From: Geoanaerobacter pelophilus | GTDB taxonomy: Bacteria; Desulfobacterota; Desulfuromonadia; Geobacterales; DSM-12255 | Length of the DNA: 64,000 nucleotides | Assembly (NCBI RefSeq): GCF_018476885.1 | Contig: NZ_JAHCVJ010000001.1 | Location: forward strand, 186,001 to 250,000 | Reading direction: 5' to 3' | In this document: positions 44,575 to 52,192 of the stretch, in pieces | Layout: every line of letters starts with the position of its first letter | How positions within the stretch are numbered: position 1 is the first letter of the stretch | Notes under the pieces: generated by a model | Database searches by the model: none | What the model saw: only the letters and a program-made list of their open reading frames with translations | What the model was told of the DNA's origin: nothing | Position numbers and translations under genes: made by a program

Positions 44575-45843
44575 TCATCCTCGCAGTCGATTCAGAAACT
44601 CGTTGGCCAGTCGAATATCGTTCATGGAGTTGAATTCACGATAGCCATCCGCGCGATCGTCATCCAGCCCTCGATAAAAGAGGGGACGTTCTGCGGTGAA
44701 CCCTCTCAATGCCTTGCCGGTTGCATATTCAGCAGAAGTGACCGTTCTCGCCAGTCGCGCGACCTGCTGCACAATGCCATGACCGAGGCGAAAGAGCCGC
44801 TTGAACTGCTCTTTCCGAACAACCGCTGCCGCCGCAGATTCATCGGAACCGCAAAGATACTCCAGGGCCAGGTTCAGCCAGCCATAAACCCTGAGCGTTA
44901 CCGAGCGAGCCTTTTCCAGATCTGCGCCATAGCTACCTTCGGCAACCATGGCGCAATTCAGCAGCAACTCCAGTTCCTGGCGAAGCGACTCGGTCATTTC
45001 CCGCGCAAGCACCCTGGACAAGAGCGTCTCATCAACCAAAGGGGGCACAAAAGAAATGGCGTTTTCCGTGTCATAGATAACCGAAATTTTCTCTTCGCCA
45101 GGGGCATATCTTTCGGGAGGCAAAGGGGCACAAGCCTCCATGGCTTCCTCATATGAAGGAAACCCGAGGTCTGCCAGACGACCGCACCTGAACTGGTAGC
45201 ACATATCTTCGATCTCACTCTTTACCGATGCGCTACGCCCCTCCATCAGGTCAAGATAAAGGGCTCGGTCGTTTCTGAAGATAATGTCGATCAAGGTGCC
45301 GATCAACCGTGCATGCTTGGCATTACGGAAAGTCAGGTAGTAAACACTGTCAAACGAGTGGTCCCAATCCCCCAGCCGCTCGGAGTCGGTTGCCAGTTCT
45401 CCGCCACCTCCGCCGACCTCGATCTCCTCAAACAGGATCAGCTGAAGAAGCTCAGGATCCAATCGGGAAAGAATCTTCATGGAATCTGCTTCGTTTACCG
45501 AGAGAAGATACTCAAGCCAGATAATAGCCTTATCGTGGCTGAACTCCCATTTTTGCCACAGATCCAAATCAAGGCATACTGAGATCTGTTCTGTTGTCCC
45601 GTTGTCAAGCAGCTGCGAGGCGTCGGTCTCACCGATCTCCTTGACCATGAGATAGAATTCCTGAGGGGTAAATTCAGAGATAACCTTCTTTGCCTCAGAA
45701 TCCTCTATCAGGAGCTCAAGGCGCCGTGTCACCGGGAGCGCCCTCAGATGGGTCAGCTTATCATCTACTGTCAGTGACAAGTAATCGGCGGTAGAGAGTT
45801 TCCCGCCACGTATTAATCTAAGATTCGGCATTAACTGATTCAT
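44575..45843 (-). CDS. DUF6178-family protein
   Basis: 422 residues, predicted cytoplasmic and helical, with no catalytic motif I know. The pattern DYLSLTVDDKLTHLRALPVT, FTPQEFYLMVKEIGETDASQ and later YHLTFRN/LIGTLIDIIFRND-type segments resemble DUF6178, which I associate with Desulfuromonadales and relatives; this is from memory. A glycine run (EVGGGGGELATDSERLGDWD) marks a flexible loop. It starts three bases after the YkgJ gene stop and so is coupled to it. Function unknown. Confidence 0.72.
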   Translation of the reverse strand: MNQLMPNLRLIRGGKLSTADYLSLTVDDKLTHLRALPVTRRLELLIEDSEAKKVISEFTPQEFYLMVKEIGETDASQLLDNGTTEQISVCLDLDLWQKWEFSHDKAIIWLEYLLSVNEADSMKILSRLDPELLQLILFEEIEVGGGGGELATDSERLGDWDHSFDSVYYLTFRNAKHARLIGTLIDIIFRNDRALYLDLMEGRSASVKSEIEDMCYQFRCGRLADLGFPSYEEAMEACAPLPPERYAPGEEKISVIYDTENAISFVPPLVDETLLSRVLAREMTESLRQELELLLNCAMVAEGSYGADLEKARSVTLRVYGWLNLALEYLCGSDESAAAAVVRKEQFKRLFRLGHGIVQQVARLARTVTSAEYATGKALRGFTAERPLFYRGLDDDRADGYREFNSMNDIRLANEFLNRLRG

Positions 45844-45845
45844 GC

Positions 45846-46157
45846 TTATTTATTATCTCCATTCGGTCCGGCATCTTTCTTTGTTGGTCGACGTTTCAAC
45901 CCGAAATGACTGCGATACCCGCATTCATCATGTAGCCAGGTAAGCGACTTGACAAGCTCAGGTGTCAACCCGATGCAATCAGGGTTTATTGTAAAACGCC
46001 GCTCATACACCTTGCACTCACGAGAGACGACATCCAGGTAACGACAAGGGGTTGCCGTAAAGAATATCGTGCCGTCTTCGTTCTCGATCTTTTCAAAGCA
46101 ACATCTGCCACACTGCAGACAAAGGTCTTCCCATTTATGGTCTTCATTATTTTCCAT
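45846..46157 (-). CDS. YkgJ-family cysteine-cluster protein
   Basis: 103 residues from the ATG at 46157. LCLQCGRCCF near the N-terminus, then CRYLD, CKVYERRF, a further CIGL and WLHDECGY give the spaced Cys set of YkgJ/UPF0153 proteins, presumed zinc- or iron-binding; activity is unknown. The frame is open to a GTG at 46220, but a promoter-like pair (46164-46192) places the predicted transcript start on the A of this ATG, and there is no ribosome site, suggesting a leaderless mRNA. The DUF6178 gene follows at once. Confidence 0.8.
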   Translation of the reverse strand: MENNEDHKWEDLCLQCGRCCFEKIENEDGTIFFTATPCRYLDVVSRECKVYERRFTINPDCIGLTPELVKSLTWLHDECGYRSHFGLKRRPTKKDAGPNGDNK

Positions 46158-46163
46158 TGCACG

Positions 46164-46192
46164 AGAATACAGAATCCGTGTCCTTCCGTCAA
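46164..46192 (-). promoter_or_regulatory. Sigma-70-type promoter, possibly for a leaderless transcript
   Basis: On the minus strand TTGACG (46192-46187), 17 bases, then TATTCT (46169-46164). Seven bases later is the ATG of the YkgJ gene. Confidence 0.5.
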
Positions 46193-46675
46193 ATGAAGTT
46201 GCCCCTTCAAGTAAGCACAACGCGGGATACGCATCCTCCGAGCGTCACAATTATGACGACCGCAACCCTCAACAACCAGCAGACTGGCTTTTCCGTGATA
46301 TAAATCACTTATCTGCTGTTTTTGTTGAAATATCTGGCTAATAATTCTGTTAATACTGCCATACACTATATCGACCACACAGTTGCTTTTCACTATTTCA
46401 GAAGCTCCTTCGGCCTAATCAACCGCGTCAAGCGTCAATAGATTGTCAGCTGTAAAGCCATGCTGATAGCTCGTCTATGGATTTCAAGCGCATTCCTAAT
46501 AAATAATCCAAGACAATGATTTTTTTCGCACCCCATAACAGCTTGAATTTACACCACTTACCCAACATGGTCCGCTAATTAAATATTTTAATTTTTGCAA
46601 GCCCTCACAGTTAGGCACGTTAGCTGAATATATCGCTTGTCTGTTTGATATTTATGCCATGAGGGGGGCTAAATC
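46193..46675. other. Long intergenic region without a supported gene
   Basis: About 480 bases, more AT-rich than its surroundings. I see no ORF with a credible start, no tRNA and no strong hairpin. It probably carries the promoter of the small zinc-ribbon gene at 46676. Confidence 0.5.
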
Positions 46676-46831
46676 ATGAAATGTCCTAAATGCAAAGGCC
46701 GTATGTTCAACGAGAAGTTTTATGATTACGTGAGATCCTTCGATGCCTGGAAATGCACATGTTGTGGAGAGGTCCTCGATCCTACTATCCTCACCAACAG
46801 GGCAAGAAGCCATAATCATTTTCTGGGATAG
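46676..46831 (+). CDS. Small zinc-ribbon protein
   Basis: 51 residues, MKCPKCKGRMFNEKFYDYVR onward, with CPKC (Cys3, Cys6) and CTCC (Cys27, 29, 30) forming a likely zinc ribbon, then a polar tail. GAGGGGGG lies six bases before the ATG and a terminator follows 24 bases after the stop, so it looks like a complete one-gene unit. Function unknown; such proteins often bind nucleic acids or partners. Confidence 0.75.
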   Translation: MKCPKCKGRMFNEKFYDYVRSFDAWKCTCCGEVLDPTILTNRARSHNHFLG

Positions 46832-46855
46832 AAATCACCATCATACAAAGAGCAA

Positions 46856-46884
46856 GGGGCGTCCATGGGCGCCCCTTTTCTTTT
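46856..46884 (+). terminator. Rho-independent terminator after the zinc-ribbon gene
   Basis: GGGGCG / CGCCCC stem with an 8-base loop, followed by TTTTCTTTT. Confidence 0.8.
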
Positions 46885-46969
46885 GCCAGCCCTCCCCCTT
46901 CAAGAGTCTCGTTGACAGCAGAAATCCCCTCTGATACTTATACCGGCAACTTATCGAAAGGAAGAATCA

Positions 46970-47686
46970 ATGCGAGCTGACGGAAGAAATGCCGGTGACC
47001 TCCGGCCTGTTACCATCACCAGAAATTTCAACAGATATGCAGAAGGCTCTGTTCTTGTAGAGTTCGGACATACCAAAGTTATCTGCACCGCTTCGGTCGA
47101 AGAGAGCGTACCCCCATTTCTGAGAGGAAAAGGCACTGGATGGGTTACAGCAGAATATTCAATGCTACCCAGAGCAACGCATACCAGATCGCCTCGTGAA
47201 TCTTCAAAAGGAAAAGTGGGGGGAAGAACCCACGAAATCCAGCGATTGATCGGGAGATCACTCCGTAGCGTCATAAACATGACGCTACTTGGCGAGAGGA
47301 CCGTGCATTTAGATTGTGATGTTATTCAAGCTGACGGCGGCACGCGCACCGCTTCGATAACCGGAGCCTACGTTGCTCTCGCCGACGCTTTGCAGGGGCT
47401 TCAGGAACGCAAGGTCATTGCATCATCACCTATAAAAGAAGCAGTTGCAGCAGTAAGTGTCGGTATCATAAACGGCGTACCCCTGCTTGACCTTGATTAT
47501 TCCGAGGATTCAAACGCTGAGGTTGACATGAACTTCGTCATGACCTCATCAGGACGCTTTGTAGAAGTACAAGGAACCGCTGAAAACGAACCGTTCACCA
47601 TCGAGGAAATGGACCGGATGCGCGATCATGCAATTGCAGGAATTAAGCGGCTGTTCGAAATCCAAAAAACGGCTTTGACTAAATGA
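46970..47686 (+). CDS. rph: Ribonuclease PH
   Basis: 238 residues, the usual length. Begins [20 protein letters not shown], has the phosphate-site region [13 protein letters not shown] and the catalytic [20 protein letters not shown]. It is a phosphorolytic 3'-5' exoribonuclease that trims tRNA 3' ends and acts as a hexamer. AAAGGAAG precedes the ATG. Its stop overlaps the start of rdgB (ATGA), a common bacterial pairing. Three tRNA genes lie just downstream. Confidence 0.95.
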   Translation: MRADGRNAGDLRPVTITRNFNRYAEGSVLVEFGHTKVICTASVEESVPPFLRGKGTGWVTAEYSMLPRATHTRSPRESSKGKVGGRTHEIQRLIGRSLRSVINMTLLGERTVHLDCDVIQADGGTRTASITGAYVALADALQGLQERKVIASSPIKEAVAAVSVGIINGVPLLDLDYSEDSNAEVDMNFVMTSSGRFVEVQGTAENEPFTIEEMDRMRDHAIAGIKRLFEIQKTALTK

Positions 47687-48279
47687 AGCAGCTGCTTATA
47701 GCCACATCCAATCGTGGTAAGTTCTGTGAATTCTCGGAATTGCTGTCCAATCAGGTAACCGAGCTTTTCTCCCTAGCAGATTTTCCGCAAATGATCCTGC
47801 CACCAGAAACAGGGGAGACTTTTGAGGAAAATGCCATAATAAAGGCGAGCTATGCAGCAAGGGAGACCGGCATTCCCACTATCGCAGATGATTCCGGGCT
47901 AGAAGTAAATTATCTCGGCGGCCGCCCTGGGGTGCATTCAGCCAGATTTGCCGGAGAAGCTGCCACTGACCAGGAGAATAACAAAAAATTATTATATGAA
48001 CTGGCAAACATTAATCACGAGGAAAGAACAGCAAGATTCAGCTGCTGCATAGCCTTTTGCTCCCCCGATGGCACATGTGCCACCTTTACCGGACAACTTG
48101 CCGGCAGCATCATTGAACAACCTCGTGGAAACAACGGATTCGGCTATGACCCACTTTTTCTGGTTACCGGGTACAACAAAACACTTGCCGAACTGGATAT
48201 GTCTATAAAGAATAGAATCAGCCACCGAGCAGAGGCTTTCCGGCGATTTACGAATTACCTTTCTCGCTGCAATAACTGA
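47683..48279 (+). CDS. rdgB: XTP/dITP diphosphatase (RdgB/HAM1)
   Basis: 198 residues. [18 protein letters not shown] at the N-terminus binds the triphosphate. [33 protein letters not shown] and [11 protein letters not shown] are the family active-site segments, and SHRAEAF closes the substrate pocket. It removes non-canonical purine triphosphates (XTP, ITP, dITP) from the nucleotide pool. It is translationally coupled to rph by a 4-base overlap. Confidence 0.95.
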   Translation: MKQLLIATSNRGKFCEFSELLSNQVTELFSLADFPQMILPPETGETFEENAIIKASYAARETGIPTIADDSGLEVNYLGGRPGVHSARFAGEAATDQENNKKLLYELANINHEERTARFSCCIAFCSPDGTCATFTGQLAGSIIEQPRGNNGFGYDPLFLVTGYNKTLAELDMSIKNRISHRAEAFRRFTNYLSRCNN

Positions 48280-48351
48280 TTTTATGCCATATTTTATTTT
48301 GGCCAAAAAATGCTTGCACGAACACAGCAGTTATGTTAAAACTCAGGACTT

Positions 48352-48429
<78 letters not shown>

Positions 48430-48435
48430 AACTCT

Positions 48436-48512
48436 GCGCCCGTAGCTCAGCTGGATAGAGCAACGGCCTTCTAAGCCGTAGGCCACAGGTTCGAATCCTG
48501 TCGGGCGTGCCA
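48436..48512 (+). tRNA. tRNA-Arg (anticodon TCT)
   Basis: 77 nt with encoded CCA, six bases after tRNA-Pro. Acceptor GCGCCCG/CGGGCGT (terminal G-U), anticodon stem ACGGC/GCCGT with loop CTTCTAA. Confidence 0.95.
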
Positions 48513-48530
48513 AATGAAAACCCATTTTAT

Positions 48531-48607
48531 GGTGGCTATGGTGAAGCGGTTAACACTTACGACTGTGACTCGTACATACGTGGGTTCAAATCCCACTAGC
48601 CACCCCA
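48531..48607 (+). tRNA. tRNA-His (anticodon GTG)
   Basis: 77 nt with encoded CCA. The extra G-1 at 48531 pairs with C73, the tRNA-His identity feature. Anticodon stem TACGA/TCGTA with loop CTGTGAC. Confidence 0.95.
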
Positions 48608-48661
48608 TTAACTAACAACACTTGCCACAACTTAACAGCAAGTTTTTTACTAATTAGAATC

Positions 48662-48691
48662 AAAAAGCCGCCTTTAATTTGGCGGCTTTTT
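48662..48691 (+). terminator. Terminator of the tRNA operon
   Basis: An 11-bp stem AAAAAGCCGCC / GGCGGCTTTTT, loop TTTAATTT, followed by more T residues. The opposite strand also shows a T-run, so it may serve both directions. Confidence 0.85.
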
Positions 48692-48759
48692 TTATTTATC
48701 TGTCTAATTTCAATTTAAGCACCCATAGCATCCGCTCTATAAGCTCCTCACGCACACTT

Positions 48760-49725
48760 TTAGAACTCCCTCAGATTTTTGTATTTCTTCTTTGCATTCT
48801 CAAGCTCAGCAGTCATAACCTCTGGAAGCGTAGATTTTAGCGATTTTGCTGATTCAGCAAACGATGCTGACGCCTTTCCAAAGGCATCATTCAGCTCTGG
48901 AAGAGAGTTTGGCGGCGTAGATGCCAATGCATGCAGCCTTCCATACTGTCCATTCAGCTTTACCAAACCTTCCCGGGATGCAGCAAATTTATCAGGGGGG
49001 TCTGCCAACTGCTTTGCAATAATTTTTTCGACTTCCGACTTCACCTTGTTGAGTTTAGTCAAATCTTCAGCAGAAGGAAACGGTGCGAAAGATCGTCCTG
49101 AATCCTGGGCTGACTTCCATTCTGTCGCTATCCTACTGATTACCTTAGTGCTTAGATCATTGCCAGTTTTTATTCCGTAGAGTGCTTTAAAATAGGTCTC
49201 CACATACATTTTTTCCGCTTTGTTTTTGGTATACATAACGTAGCCGCCGCCAAAAACCGCTACAATTAAGACAATTACGCCAATCAATGCAGGGAGACTA
49301 CGTGACATACCTGAGGCGGCTCTACTGCCTTTGACCACTGCTTTGGCACTATAGGCAAGTTTTGGTTTGCCGGCGCCACTCCCTTTGAAACTCGGCAGAG
49401 AGAACTCAACATCTTTAAAAACTGCCAGCATCTGCTGCCGCTTGAGTTCACGTGCATGCCGTTTTATTACAGCAGGATCAGCTGCCATAAAGAAGTCGGG
49501 ATAAAGAACTCCGCAAACCGTACAGTTAAGCCCAGTACCAAGCTGACCACCACAGGAAGCACAGCTTTTCCCGGAAGAACTGCCATACGCCATTCGAGCA
49601 AACGATTCCCTGACTATTTGTAATCGTGCTTTGCATACCGGACAAGCGGTTTTCAATCCTTCACTAGGAATTCCAGTATGATCCATTTCGATGGAAGCGC
49701 CACATTTTGGACACAAACAGGTCAT
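48760..49725 (-). CDS. Zinc-ribbon membrane protein of unknown function
   Basis: 321 residues from the ATG at 49725. Two N-terminal zinc ribbons: CPKC...CPVC (MJ0042-like, residues ~4-35) and CASC...CTVC (~55-75). A basic linker precedes one membrane helix (LPALIGVIVLIVAVFGGGYVMY, ~145-170) and a helical, Lys-rich extracytoplasmic part (~175-321) with repeated KSEVEKIIAKQL-type segments. The C-terminal domain could bind a periplasmic partner. It follows a pseudopilin gene by 27 bases, which hints at a secretion or pilus-type link. I do not recognise the family. Confidence 0.75.
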   Translation of the reverse strand: MTCLCPKCGASIEMDHTGIPSEGLKTACPVCKARLQIVRESFARMAYGSSSGKSCASCGGQLGTGLNCTVCGVLYPDFFMAADPAVIKRHARELKRQQMLAVFKDVEFSLPSFKGSGAGKPKLAYSAKAVVKGSRAASGMSRSLPALIGVIVLIVAVFGGGYVMYTKNKAEKMYVETYFKALYGIKTGNDLSTKVISRIATEWKSAQDSGRSFAPFPSAEDLTKLNKVKSEVEKIIAKQLADPPDKFAASREGLVKLNGQYGRLHALASTPPNSLPELNDAFGKASASFAESAKSLKSTLPEVMTAELENAKKKYKNLREF

Positions 49726-49752
49726 AGCAGTACCTTTATCATGCAATTTACC

Positions 49753-50262
49753 CTAAAAATCTTTTCTCTTGCCAAAAAAGCTGCCATCTGAAGCCCTGAC
49801 AATATCATCTTCACATACCGCGTCATCATAATCAGGACTGCGTGTTTGAAGATCTGCGCCTTTGCTGTACAGATCGTAATCGTTTCCGGAATTCAGCTGA
49901 TCAATGGTACCCATCAGAGGGTTCCCATTTGTAACGATGTTGTTATACACGTAAAGCTGTCCCCAGGGATCGGTAAAGGATCCCCGGCCAATATCACTCA
50001 AGGAGCCAGGATAAGAATTCCTATCGATATAATAAGCCTGTATTTCGTTGTTGATTGTTTGAAGATCGCCAAGACACCTTGCAATTTTAGCCCTATTTAC
50101 ATAATTAGCCCCAGCTGGCAAAGCTATGGCTGCAAGAGCCGCAATTACTGCCACAACCGTAATAAGCTCTACGAGACTAAAGCCCTGGGCCCCATGAATC
50201 TGGGCAACAAATAACTCTGATGTACAGCATGATCCCTGTTTCTTTTTGAACCAAATCTGCAT
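49753..50262 (-). CDS. GspG-like pseudopilin / type IV prepilin-family protein
   Basis: 169 residues from the ATG at 50262 (GGGG seven bases upstream); an ATG at 50292 is an alternative. The prepilin site is HGAQG-FSLVELITVVAVIAAL, with Glu5 present, so it should be cleaved and N-methylated by prepilin peptidase. The leader is unusually long (27 residues) and holds a Cys pair (GSCC). The C-terminal part NEIQAYYIDRNSYPGSL, GSFTDPWGQLYVYNN and DYDLYSKGADLQTRS is GspG-like. No secretion operon adjoins, so it is an orphan subunit, perhaps working with the zinc-ribbon membrane protein downstream. Confidence 0.85.
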   Translation of the reverse strand: MQIWFKKKQGSCCTSELFVAQIHGAQGFSLVELITVVAVIAALAAIALPAGANYVNRAKIARCLGDLQTINNEIQAYYIDRNSYPGSLSDIGRGSFTDPWGQLYVYNNIVTNGNPLMGTIDQLNSGNDYDLYSKGADLQTRSPDYDDAVCEDDIVRASDGSFFGKRKDF

Positions 50263-50292
50263 ACCAGCGCCCCTATTCAAGTTACGTCTCAT

Positions 50293-50699
50293 AATCGCTC
50301 ATCCAATGATGTAATGATGTGCTTTTCTTATATAATCGGACAATTCAATAGGCAGCTTAAGTCAAAGAATCCACAAATCTCACATTTCTTATAAGGATCA
50401 TTAACCATAGCCATAACAACTTGAACAAATAATACCACATCAATTAGTATTTCTTTGCCAACCGGCGAAAAAAATTGCTTTTTTGTCATTTTGCAATCAA
50501 GGAAGAAAACAGGGGCATCAGTGGCGCGCCAGCGAGTCAACGTCTGTGTTGCCACTGCCTAGCTGAATCCGCGGGCTAAACTCTCTGCCAGTCCAATTCT
50601 ACAACCTTAGAGTTCCAGTAAAATTGAGAGCGCATCACAAATTTGAACAAATAAAATCAAATCGTTAGAAATTATTTATTTTCCCCTTACATACAAAAA
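50293..50699. other. AT-rich intergenic region
   Basis: About 400 bases, clearly AT-rich compared with the window. I see no supported gene. It probably contains the promoter for the pseudopilin gene at its left end. Confidence 0.5.
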
Positions 50700-50727
50700 A
50701 AGCGGCTAGGCAACAGCCTAACCGCTT
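50700..50727 (-). terminator. Terminator after tRNA-Arg(TCG)
   Basis: A 12-bp stem (one wobble) AAGCGGCTAGGC / GCCTAACCGCTT, loop AACA, followed by TTTTTT on the minus strand. Confidence 0.85.
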
Positions 50728-50738
50728 AATGTTTTATA

Positions 50739-50815
50739 TGGCGCGCCCGGAGAGATTCGAACTCCCGACACCCTGGTTCGAAGCCAGGTACTCTATCCAG
50801 CTGAGCTACGGGCGC
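50739..50815 (-). tRNA. tRNA-Arg (anticodon TCG)
   Basis: 77 nt with encoded CCA on the minus strand. Acceptor GCGCCCG/CGGGCGC, anticodon stem CCTGG/CCAGG with loop CTTCGAA. Confidence 0.95.
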
Positions 50816-50995
50816 AGAAAAATTTTGGGTTCAGAAATAATCCAAAGACTTGGTTAGGTCCGACCTTAGACTTCTAAATGTAACCAGCTACAGTTAAAAC
50901 AGATGATTAGACTTGAACATTTCAGACAAAACCCGCCCATGGTATAGCACTCTAACCTACCATTTGTCTAGTAGAAGTAATCCAGCATGAAATAC

Positions 50996-51031
50996 AAAGA
51001 AGGGCTAGCAACTGCGTGCCAGCCCTTCTTT
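50996..51031 (-). terminator. Terminator after the second PstS-like gene
   Basis: An 11-bp stem AAAGAAGGGCT / AGCCCTTCTTT with a 14-base loop, followed on the minus strand by GTATTT. It starts 55 bases past the stop. Confidence 0.65.
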
Positions 51032-51085
51032 CTTCTGTCTTTAAGTATTGAGTAATATATCGACTACCATTGGGTGCTCTTTTTT

Positions 51086-51895
51086 TCATTGCAAGTTGAA
51101 TACAGGTTTGGCCTTGTTATGCCTGATTATTGCTTGGGCCTCGGCTGTTTTGACAAACTCCAGGAACCTCTTAACGGCTTCTTTCTTCTCGCCGATTCTC
51201 ACTACCAGGTGGTTTCTAAGGCCATATGGCCATTTACCGCTTTCATACTGCTCATAACTAATGCCGTCAACCTTCAATGCCTTGAACTTCCCAGCAGCAT
51301 CAGACAGGGCAATAGAATCCACGATACCGATGGCGCTCTTTTTGGTTTCCAGAGCGTTAAACATATCCGACGATTTTGAGAGACTCATGACATCAGGACC
51401 TTCTTTTAGGTTCGTCATACAAGCAAACCCTCTCCTGAAAGTCATTTTTGTGGTGTCGCTCTCTGGCCTTGTAAGCACAGTAATGGTTGAGTCGTTACCT
51501 CCCAACTGTTTCCAGTTCTTTAGCTTGCCTGCGTAAATATCACAAAGCTGCTGGCTTGAAATGTTTGATACCGGTACATCATTAGTGACCGCGACAACCC
51601 CTGCGACTTTAGCAATCTCATAAGCCTTTATAGGGAGTACAGCTTGCTCGCCGGTAAGCCTCATTCCAGACATTGCGATATCGATCGCACCAGCATTGAG
51701 CGCCGCTATCCCGCCCGGCTGTCCCATGGACTTCTGGTTAACCTCCACTTTATCGGCGGGGTGCTTCTTCATGTAGGCATTAGCTAAATCAGTGACCATA
51801 GGTATCATGCTCCCTGTGCCGCCAAGTTTGATTGTTTCAGCAGCAGCTGTTGACGACAGAACAGCCAGACATAAAGTCAAAACAATAATACGCAT
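51086..51895 (-). CDS. PstS-like periplasmic phosphate/oxyanion-binding protein (copy 2)
   Basis: 269 residues, the same length as copy 1 at 26230 and alike over most of it (TIKLGGTGSMIPM, VNQKSMGQPGGIAALNAGAI, LTRPESDTTKMTF). Signal peptide VLTLCLAVLSSTAAA-E. No pst permease or ATPase genes are near, so this too is an orphan binding protein. Its codon use is more AT-rich than that of copy 1. A terminator follows. Its role (sensing, scavenging, or delivery to a distant transporter) is open. Confidence 0.85.
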   Translation of the reverse strand: MRIIVLTLCLAVLSSTAAAETIKLGGTGSMIPMVTDLANAYMKKHPADKVEVNQKSMGQPGGIAALNAGAIDIAMSGMRLTGEQAVLPIKAYEIAKVAGVVAVTNDVPVSNISSQQLCDIYAGKLKNWKQLGGNDSTITVLTRPESDTTKMTFRRGFACMTNLKEGPDVMSLSKSSDMFNALETKKSAIGIVDSIALSDAAGKFKALKVDGISYEQYESGKWPYGLRNHLVVRIGEKKEAVKRFLEFVKTAEAQAIIRHNKAKPVFNLQ

Positions 51896-52192
51896 GCCTT
51901 TATCTCTCCTTGCGTGGATGTTAAGGTTAGAATTTTTCCGTCATTATTTTAATGTGCTGGAGTAAAAAGTCAAGCTTGCGCCGATCAGCGACACTTTACC
52001 CGCTGAATCGCCTCAAAGGTCTGCTTCTCCTTGAACGACATAATTAGTTGCACAGTTATGGGAGAATCCAGCTCCATCTGGTGGTGGTACCTGCCTTTAC
52101 AAGAATAACGAGTCAACACTCAGCGTCATACACTGCTCATTCCTTGCCATAAGCCGAGCTCAAGGTTATCATTCAAATGAAAGAGAGGAGCA

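Noticed and set aside
50328-50555. Minus-strand ORF with CEIC...C...C near its end
   Set aside because: AT-rich composition unlike neighbours, no ribosome site, and no recognisable family. I treat the region as intergenic.
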